Source: Roseivirga sp. UBA6061
GTDB lineage: Bacteria; Bacteroidota; Bacteroidia; Cytophagales; Cyclobacteriaceae
DNA length: 64,000 nucleotides
Reading direction: 5' to 3'
NCBI GenBank assembly: GCA_002427745.1
Contig: DIYF01000092.1
Coordinates: forward strand, 68,546 to 132,545
In this document: positions 58,451-64,000 of the stretch, piece after piece
Position numbering within the stretch: the stretch's first letter is position 1
How the letters are laid out: every line of letters begins with the position of its first letter
Position numbers and translations under genes: made by a program
The notes under the pieces: generated by a model
Database searches by the model: none
Seen by the model: the letters and a program-made list of their open reading frames with translations, nothing else
Told to the model about the DNA's origin: nothing

Positions 58451-61240
58451 TTACACCGCAGCCATTGAGCTCAACTCCTTGTTTGGAGGAGCAAACCTGG
58501 TGAGCACAATGCCGTCTACTGCGTTTTCGTATTCCTCCATCGTTGGGGTACGGCCCAGAATGGTAGAAAGCACTACCACAGGCGTAGAAGAGAGGAGTGA
58601 TTCACCTTTCTTCTCGCTTGAATCTTTAACCACACGGCCCTGGAAGAGACGGGTAGAGGTGGCCATTACCGTATCACCGGGAGCGGCTTTTTCCTGGTTA
58701 CCCATGCAGAGGTTACAGCCGGGACGCTCCAGGTAGAGCATATTCTCATAGCTGGTACGGGCAGAGGCCTTCGGATTGTTGTCGTCAAACTCGAAGCCTG
58801 AGTATTTTTGGAGAACTTCCCAGTCGCCTTCTTCCTTCAGCTCATCTACAATATTGTAAGTAGGAGGGGCTACCACGAGCGGTGCCTGGAAGTCCACTTT
58901 GCCTTGCTGCGCCTCAACGTTTTTCAGCATCTGGGCGAGAATCTTCATGTCTCCTTTATGTACCATACAAGAGCCTACAAAGCCCAGATCTACCTGTTTT
59001 GTACCACCGTAGTAAGAGAGTGGCCTGATGGTATCATGGGTGTATCGCTTGGATACGTCATCATTGTTTACATCCGGATCGGCAATCATCGGCTCGGCTA
59101 CTACATCCAGGTCTACTACTACTTCTGCGTAGTACTTGGCGTTGGCATCCGGAGTCAGGGCGGGTTTGGCACCAGATCTGATTTCGTTAATGCGCTGGTT
59201 GGCCTTATCGATCAGTCCTTGTAGTACCTGCTTGTCGTTGTCCATGCCCTTCTCAATCATAATCTGAATACGAGACTTGGCGATTTCCAGAGACTCGATG
59301 AGGGTGTCATCCTCAGAAATACAGATAGAGGCTTTGGCCTTCATTTCTGCGGTCCAGTCGGTAAAGGTAAAGGCCTGGTCAGCAGTAAGGGTACCGATAT
59401 GTACTTCGATCACACGGCCCTGAAATACATTTTCACCTCCGAACTGCTTGAGCATTTGCTGCTGTGTGGCATGCACTACATCACGGAAATCCATATAGCT
59501 CTTCATATTGCCCTTGAAGGTTACTTTCACGGACTCAGGAATCGGCATAGAAGCTTCACCGGTAGCCAGTGCCAGTGCTACGGTACCAGAGTCGGCACCA
59601 AAGGCCACACCTTTCGACATACGGGTATGTGAGTCACCTCCGATAATGATGGCCCAGTCATCAATGGTAATGTCATTCAGCACTTTGTGAATTACATCGG
59701 TCATCGAGTGATACAATCCCTTAGGGTCGCGGGCTGTGATCAGACCAAAGTCATTCATAAACCTCATGAGCTTAGGAATGTTAGCCTGGGCTTTTTTATC
59801 CCAAACCGAAGCTGTGTGACAGCCGGACTGGTAAGCACCATCTACAATAGGAGAGATCACGGTAGCTGCCATCATTTCCAGTTCCTGAGAGGTCATCAGG
59901 CCGGTAGTATCCTGAGAGCCAACGATGTTTACCTCTACACGGGCATTAGAGCCGGCATGCAGTGTCTTGCCCGGGGTGTTACCCACGGCATTTTTATTGA
60001 AGATCTTTTCAACAGCTGTGAGTCCCTGACCTTCGTGAGAAATCTCTTTAGAGGGAGCAAATACCACAGGGGCTTCAATGCCCAGTGCTTTGGCAGCGAA
60101 AGTCTGCAGTTTTTTACCAAACACAACCGCATAGGAACCTCCCGCTTTAATGAATTCTACCTTTTGTGGTGTCAGGGCGGCAGAGATGTCCATCAGCTCC
60201 TGATCGCCATGGTAGAGTTTCTTCTCTTTAGTGTTGATCGTTAGTACAGTACCGGTTTCTACAGAGTAGGTCTGTTCCAGTACGGGCTCTCCGTCAGCGT
60301 CACGCACCGTATTGCCGTCTGCATCTTTTTTCTGAACCCAGTTTTTCAGGTCTATTCCGATACCCCCTGTTACGCCCACTGTTGTAAGGAAGATGGGAGC
60401 AATGCCGTTGGTACCGGCAATGATCGGAGCAATGTTGATAAAAGGTACGTAAGGGCTTGACTGAATACCCGTCCAGAGCGCCACATTGTTTACGCCTGAC
60501 ATTCTGGAAGAACCTACTCCCATGGTGCCTTTCTCAGCGATCAGCATGACGCGCTTGTCAGGGTGCTTTTCCTTCAGCGCGGTCAGCTCATTCTGCATAT
60601 CTTTGTTATGCTCGAAAATACACTGACCGTGCAGCTCACGATCAGAGCGCGAGTGAGCGTCTGCACCCGGAGAAAGCAGGTCGGTTGAGATATCACCCGT
60701 GCCGGCAATAAAAGTAATTACCTCAATTTCTTCATCAACCTCCGGTAGTTTGGTAAAGAACTCTGCCTGCGCATAGCTCTCGATAATGTCTTTGGCAATT
60801 TCATTGCCTGCCTTGTAAGCAGCCTCCAGACGCTCGGTATCGGCCTCATACAGGAATACCTGTGTTTTGAGCACTTCAGCAGCTTTTTTGCCATTGCCTG
60901 TTTCATGGCCCAATGCTATATCGAGCAATACTTCGATAGACGGGCCACCTTTCATATGAGAGAGTAACTCAAAGGCAAAGTCCGGAGTGATTTCTTCTAC
61001 CGTAGCTTCGCCCAGGATGATCTCTTTAAGAAACCTGGCTTTCACTCCGGCAGCGGGGGTAGTACCCGGCAGTGTATTATAAATGAAGAAATGAAGGGAA
61101 TCTTTTCGGTGTGGATGGGCTACATCCCTGATCTGTTCAATGATGGCACTGAGCAATCCGGCACCGTCAATAGGCTTAGGGTGAAGGCCCTGACCTTTTC
61201 GTTCTTCGATCTCCTTGATGTAATCTTCATATACGTTCAT
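58451..61240 (-). CDS. acnB: Aconitate hydratase B (bifunctional aconitase 2/2-methylisocitrate dehydratase)
   Basis: A 929-residue cytoplasmic enzyme. It isomerises citrate to isocitrate through cis-aconitate in the citric-acid cycle, and AcnB also handles 2-methylisocitrate. It has the AcnB-type N-terminal HEAT-like helical domain (about 1-160), the swivel-domain region with GTGDISTDLLSPGADAHSRSDRELHG, and the catalytic part with the [4Fe-4S] ligands Cys474 (SGCHTASVWD), Cys842 and Cys845 (GCNLCMGN). It is longer than E. coli AcnB (about 865), mainly through an insert near 300-345. The ATG at 61240 is the natural start. It is monocistronic with a terminator behind, and its last 30 codons were copied downstream. 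Confidence 0.95.
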   Translation of the reverse strand: MNVYEDYIKEIEERKGQGLHPKPIDGAGLLSAIIEQIRDVAHPHRKDSLHFFIYNTLPGTTPAAGVKARFLKEIILGEATVEEITPDFAFELLSHMKGGPSIEVLLDIALGHETGNGKKAAEVLKTQVFLYEADTERLEAAYKAGNEIAKDIIESYAQAEFFTKLPEVDEEIEVITFIAGTGDISTDLLSPGADAHSRSDRELHGQCIFEHNKDMQNELTALKEKHPDKRVMLIAEKGTMGVGSSRMSGVNNVALWTGIQSSPYVPFINIAPIIAGTNGIAPIFLTTVGVTGGIGIDLKNWVQKKDADGNTVRDADGEPVLEQTYSVETGTVLTINTKEKKLYHGDQELMDISAALTPQKVEFIKAGGSYAVVFGKKLQTFAAKALGIEAPVVFAPSKEISHEGQGLTAVEKIFNKNAVGNTPGKTLHAGSNARVEVNIVGSQDTTGLMTSQELEMMAATVISPIVDGAYQSGCHTASVWDKKAQANIPKLMRFMNDFGLITARDPKGLYHSMTDVIHKVLNDITIDDWAIIIGGDSHTRMSKGVAFGADSGTVALALATGEASMPIPESVKVTFKGNMKSYMDFRDVVHATQQQMLKQFGGENVFQGRVIEVHIGTLTADQAFTFTDWTAEMKAKASICISEDDTLIESLEIAKSRIQIMIEKGMDNDKQVLQGLIDKANQRINEIRSGAKPALTPDANAKYYAEVVVDLDVVAEPMIADPDVNNDDVSKRYTHDTIRPLSYYGGTKQVDLGFVGSCMVHKGDMKILAQMLKNVEAQQGKVDFQAPLVVAPPTYNIVDELKEEGDWEVLQKYSGFEFDDNNPKASARTSYENMLYLERPGCNLCMGNQEKAAPGDTVMATSTRLFQGRVVKDSSEKKGESLLSSTPVVVLSTILGRTPTMEEYENAVDGIVLTRFAPPNKELSSMAAV

Positions 61241-61403
61241 AAATGCAATGTTTTAATATGTATGACAGGTAAGTGGGACAGCCTTTGACCTGACTGCTTT
61301 ACCTTTTTGGACAGTATTTTTATTGAGATGACTACGGTTCATCCTGAGGCCGCAAAGATATCAAATTTCGGGGTAAAAAAAACCAGGCTGGACGGCTTAA
61401 TGA

Positions 61404-62147
61404 CTATTCTTCGAAGTCTTCCAGTTGCTGTTTAATCAGCTCCTCCATTCGGCTCAGATGCCATTGCATAGGGGTTTCAAACCAGAGTACCTGGCTGACG
61501 CTGTGAAGCCTGACGTAGACGAGGTCAATAAAGGTGCGGTCATTGAGTAAAACGCGTATGATTCTGTCTTTCTGAGCCTCTGATATGTCAATAGCTTCAA
61601 TATCACGATGCAACTCCAGCAGGGATAATACCTGTTTTTGTATCAGATAAGGCTGTAATTTTTGTTCTACCACATCTATATCGCTTTGCTCTGTTACAGG
61701 AGTTCTTGAGAGCTTTCTGCGATATTGTAGAATTTCGTGCCGCAACGAGTCAGAAGTCATCAGTCTCAGGTTACCGGAAGATACCAGGTCATCGTAGACA
61801 GCATCGGTAGGAGAGTAGAGACGAATATTAAGCAACTGATCCATTGCCATGCGAATGGTGTCCTGCGACACCTGACGGACAGGAGTTTCCAGGAGCTTTT
61901 CCAGTAATACTACCTGTAGTCGTCTTTCATCCTGGTCTATGCGTAATTCTTCCCGGTTGATCTTAATCTCTTCATACAGCTCCTGAAGGTATTTCTTTTC
62001 AAGCTGAATTTCTGTTTTCTCCTTGCCCCATTCATCTACCACAAAGGCAATGTAGATACTGAGTACGATAACGGGGATTTCTAAAAAAATACGAAGAATG
62101 CCAAAGCGACTCCTTTTGCGATCTCCGTTTAAACTATAGCGTGCCAA
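61404..62147 (-). CDS. DUF6090-like membrane protein
   Basis: A 247-residue protein. One membrane helix at about 18-38 (ILRIFLEIPVIVLSIYIAFVVDEW) is followed by a long alpha-helical, coiled-coil-prone tail (KEKTEIQLEKKYLQELYEEIKINREEL, RRLQVVLLEKLLE). The DEW/N-xx-W end of the helix and ARYSLNGDRKR N-terminus resemble DUF6090 family proteins of Bacteroidota, which have no known function. The start is TTG at 62147; no ATG precedes the membrane helix. It is the last gene of a run of three minus-strand genes (80-bp gap to the one before). Confidence 0.65.
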   Translation of the reverse strand: MARYSLNGDRKRSRFGILRIFLEIPVIVLSIYIAFVVDEWGKEKTEIQLEKKYLQELYEEIKINREELRIDQDERRLQVVLLEKLLETPVRQVSQDTIRMAMDQLLNIRLYSPTDAVYDDLVSSGNLRLMTSDSLRHEILQYRRKLSRTPVTEQSDIDVVEQKLQPYLIQKQVLSLLELHRDIEAIDISEAQKDRIIRVLLNDRTFIDLVYVRLHSVSQVLWFETPMQWHLSRMEELIKQQLEDFEE

Positions 62148-62226
62148 AAGTCAGGGGGTTAGGGATTAGTATCACCAGACTATAAAGATAATGATAGTTT
62201 GGAGACTTGTATCTGAGGTATTTGAA

Positions 62227-62601
62227 CTAATCAGGTAAGAGTAGAAGAGATAGAACCATAAGAATTACTGATATATAGAACACTATAAGAGTAATCCTGA
62301 TACGTTTCTCCAGGCGAAGTAGCTTGTCCGTTTTGTTGTCTATGTTTTGAGGTTTGAAAGTCGGTGAAAAAATCTCTGTGTCAAAGCGCTGCTCGGGTGT
62401 CACCTGTGAAGAACTTGCCTTTTGCTTCCAAAGTGGTTCACCTGTAAAGATGTTATTCTCCTCACTCCTGAAAGAATGCTTTCCGCGTAGGCTAAGAATT
62501 TCATCATAATACTTCCTATGGAGGAACATTTTGTAGAAAAGGGCGACTCCTGTCAACGCGGTTGAGACAAGAGTGAAAGCGATGGAATAACCAACTGACA
62601 T
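62227..62601 (-). CDS. Two-helix membrane protein of unknown function
   Basis: A 124-residue protein with a membrane helix at each end: SIAFTLVSTALTGVALFYKMFL (about 5-26) and ITLIVFYISVILMVLSLLLLPD (103-124). Between them is a polar stretch of about 75 residues (RGKHSFRSEENNIFTGEPLWKQKASSSQ). A hairpin topology is likely, with the polar loop on one side. It is 9 bp downstream of the stop of the secreted duplicated-domain protein, so they are cotranscribed. Family not recognised. Confidence 0.55.
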   Translation of the reverse strand: MSVGYSIAFTLVSTALTGVALFYKMFLHRKYYDEILSLRGKHSFRSEENNIFTGEPLWKQKASSSQVTPEQRFDTEIFSPTFKPQNIDNKTDKLLRLEKRIRITLIVFYISVILMVLSLLLLPD

Positions 62602-62610
62602 TATGCGTTC

Positions 62611-63864
62611 CTATCTCCTGATTGCCTTGATAAATACATCGATGTTGTCAGGTCTGCCATTGATAAAACGGATACGCACTTTACCGTCTTCGGTCATATC
62701 AATGGCACCCGGAATAGAACTGGATATGAGCATCCATCCTTCCGGAAGTATGACTGTGTTGCGGTTACGTCCAAAACTCCGATCCCAGATGAGTTGATCA
62801 TCTATCAATAAATAGCGGTTAGGGTCGGTATAGGTTTCTGAGATTCTCAGACGCTTGCTTTCCCCTTCTTTGATCGGGTCATACCATATGACCACCGCTT
62901 CAGTATCGTCAGTCAAACCGTTTACTTCAATGCCTTTATCGGCAATGGCCTGCCCTCGGAGTGTCTCTACTTTAAGCTTTTCACCCGTGTCCAGCAAAAA
63001 GGCAGAAGGGCCCGAAGCCTTGCTGCCGGCCCGAACAATGTTCACATATTTGTCCATTCCGACTCTCTCTTCGGTATAGTCGTGATAGAGGAAGAAGGAA
63101 TGGGTCTCGGGTTGTTGGAGAAAGTAGACAATATCCCGATTCTGAAAGCTGCGTTCAGAGACATTATAGCTTACTCTGGCTTTGGATTTATCTCTGCCTC
63201 CCGGACGGGCCTGATAATCAGGCCAGGGATTGGTGTCCGGCTGTGGGGTGTACTTCATATTGGCTGCCGGCCTTGCTGCTACTTTGAAAGGCACTCCCTG
63301 AGGTCCGTCATTCATAAAGCTGACCTTGATCCGACCGTCTGTTTCCTGCATTACCTGAACCGGATAGTTGGCACTCACCAGTTCATAGCCCTGTGGCAGC
63401 ACAAGGGAGTTTCTCTTAATGCCCAGTGATCGGTCGAATACGATAGTTCCATTCTCCCGGTAATAGCTGGCGGTATCTTTATAGGTCTTATCGATTCGGA
63501 GCCTGGCCTGCCCGCCATTGGGTACGGCTCTTGCCAGATCAATCATAAGGTATTCTCCGTTCTCAGCTGCATAGGAGAGACCATTGGCTTTGGCCTCCCT
63601 GCCATCCACGATTTTCCAAACCAACTCCTTGCCTGTCATCAGGTCCCATACGGCATCTACGATATGATCACTGCCGGCTCTGAGGGTATTGAAGTATTTG
63701 GTGGCACCAGCGGTGGTAGCGCTGACATCGTAGATAATGCGAAAGCTCTGGCTCTGGGGAGAAAGCAGTTCATAGCGTGTGTAGCTGTCGGTTTGGGTCT
63801 GGCGGAATTCCTGGGCTGACATGCGGATGCAGCATAAGCAAAGGAAGATGAAGAGGTACTTCAT
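62611..63864 (-). CDS. Secreted protein with an internal duplication, unknown function
   Basis: A 417-residue exported protein, signal MKYLFIFLCLCCIRMSAQ. Residues about 22-200 and 232-415 are two copies of one domain. The match is plainest in the second half of each: ENGTIVFDRSLGIKRNSLVLPQGYELVSANYPVQV... against DDQLIWDRSFGRNRNTVILPEGWMLISSSIPGAI..., and DGRIKVSFMNDGP against DGKVRIRFINGRP. Each copy is beta-rich, about 185 residues. I have no family for the domain. It begins a three-gene operon with two membrane proteins. The ATG at 63864 fixes the signal. Confidence 0.7.
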   Translation of the reverse strand: MKYLFIFLCLCCIRMSAQEFRQTQTDSYTRYELLSPQSQSFRIIYDVSATTAGATKYFNTLRAGSDHIVDAVWDLMTGKELVWKIVDGREAKANGLSYAAENGEYLMIDLARAVPNGGQARLRIDKTYKDTASYYRENGTIVFDRSLGIKRNSLVLPQGYELVSANYPVQVMQETDGRIKVSFMNDGPQGVPFKVAARPAANMKYTPQPDTNPWPDYQARPGGRDKSKARVSYNVSERSFQNRDIVYFLQQPETHSFFLYHDYTEERVGMDKYVNIVRAGSKASGPSAFLLDTGEKLKVETLRGQAIADKGIEVNGLTDDTEAVVIWYDPIKEGESKRLRISETYTDPNRYLLIDDQLIWDRSFGRNRNTVILPEGWMLISSSIPGAIDMTEDGKVRIRFINGRPDNIDVFIKAIRR

Positions 63865-64000
63865 GGTACAGGTTCAAAGGGTTAAGAGATATGATGTTAA
63901 TGTAGTCAATCTGTCGACTGAGGGCAAAGGAGAGTATGTGGGCGGGGAGGGAGAGGGAAGTAGGGAGTAGGAGGTAAGAGGTAGGAAGTAAGAGGTAAGA
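63865..64000. other. Purine-rich simple repeats at the window end
   Basis: From about 63944 the plus strand is almost pure A/G with imperfect copies of GTAGGAGGTAAGAG and GGAAGTAAGAG. The upstream part must carry the promoter of the gene at 63864. Low complexity; no gene visible up to the edge. Confidence 0.5.

Noticed and set aside
59687..60244. 185-codon open frame antisense inside acnB
   Set aside because: Its whole length overlaps conserved acnB catalytic codons; the frame is a by-product of codon bias.

Overview
The window looks like chromosomal DNA of a Bacteroidota bacterium, most likely order Cytophagales. The reasons are: many exported lipoproteins with short lipobox signals, a TAnnTTTG-type promoter box, a BlaI/M56 membrane peptidase pair, a PadR regulator next to an ATPase-less MacB/FtsX permease, a DUF6090-like membrane protein, a GreB of the type seen in this phylum, and many S9 peptidases. 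No rRNA, tRNA, CRISPR array, transposase or phage gene was found. Genes are mostly monocistronic or in short operons and most lie on the minus strand. The genus cannot be told from this view. || Layout. 1-10 kb: truncated gene at the edge, kynurenine-formamidase-like hydrolase, methyltransferase, a five-module exported VOC/VOC/cytochrome c/cytochrome c/rhodanese lipoprotein, two beta-barrel proteins, an AraC-VOC operon, a LamG-like lipoprotein, and an unrecognised protein with a jacalin-like stretch. 10-17 kb: WYL regulator with SRPBCC and NTF2-like exported proteins, two beta-lactamase-family hydrolases, a membrane-bound AraC regulator. 17-19.2 kb: blaI-M56 operon, divergent from one of the hydrolases across a strongly palindromic control region. 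19.3-25 kb: small VOC, ferredoxin-fold and DinB proteins, a calcineurin-like phosphoesterase, greB. 25-36 kb: PadR/permease module, a large esterase, SelO, a bile-acid/sodium symporter family protein, an M81 (MlrC) protein, GNAT, and a six-bladed-propeller-like lipoprotein. 37-41.7 kb: DUF1330-SDR-AraC operon, then a mercury-related group (Cys-Cys lipoprotein, MerR with the three mercury cysteines, MerB-like lyase) with 45-nt direct repeats around the first two genes. 42-57 kb: three S9 peptidases, an esterase, a Tat-type Gfo/Idh/MocA oxidoreductase, a metzincin fused to an NTF2-like domain, and a third beta-lactamase-family hydrolase. 57.9-58.5 kb: an island of noncoding repeats ending in a duplicated 3' end of acnB. 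58.4-64 kb: acnB and a three-gene membrane/secreted operon. || Working together. Many products are exported hydrolases and lipoproteins, which fits a peptide- and ester-degrading scavenger. Three regulatory circuits can be read from DNA: (1) a TGACA-N6-TGTCA palindrome found three times, each next to a small SRPBCC, ferredoxin-fold or VOC gene and one of them beside a WYL regulator; (2) long palindromes between the beta-lactamase-family gene and blaI/M56; (3) two TACTA-N5-TAGTA sites just in front of the padR start. A MerR-type promoter with a 20-bp spacer lies between the merR-like gene and its Cys-Cys neighbour. The most unusual items are the five-module lipoprotein, the metzincin-NTF2 fusion, the MerB-like protein with Cys in place of the catalytic Asp, the merR cassette between direct repeats, and the acnB 3'-end duplication inside a repeat island.
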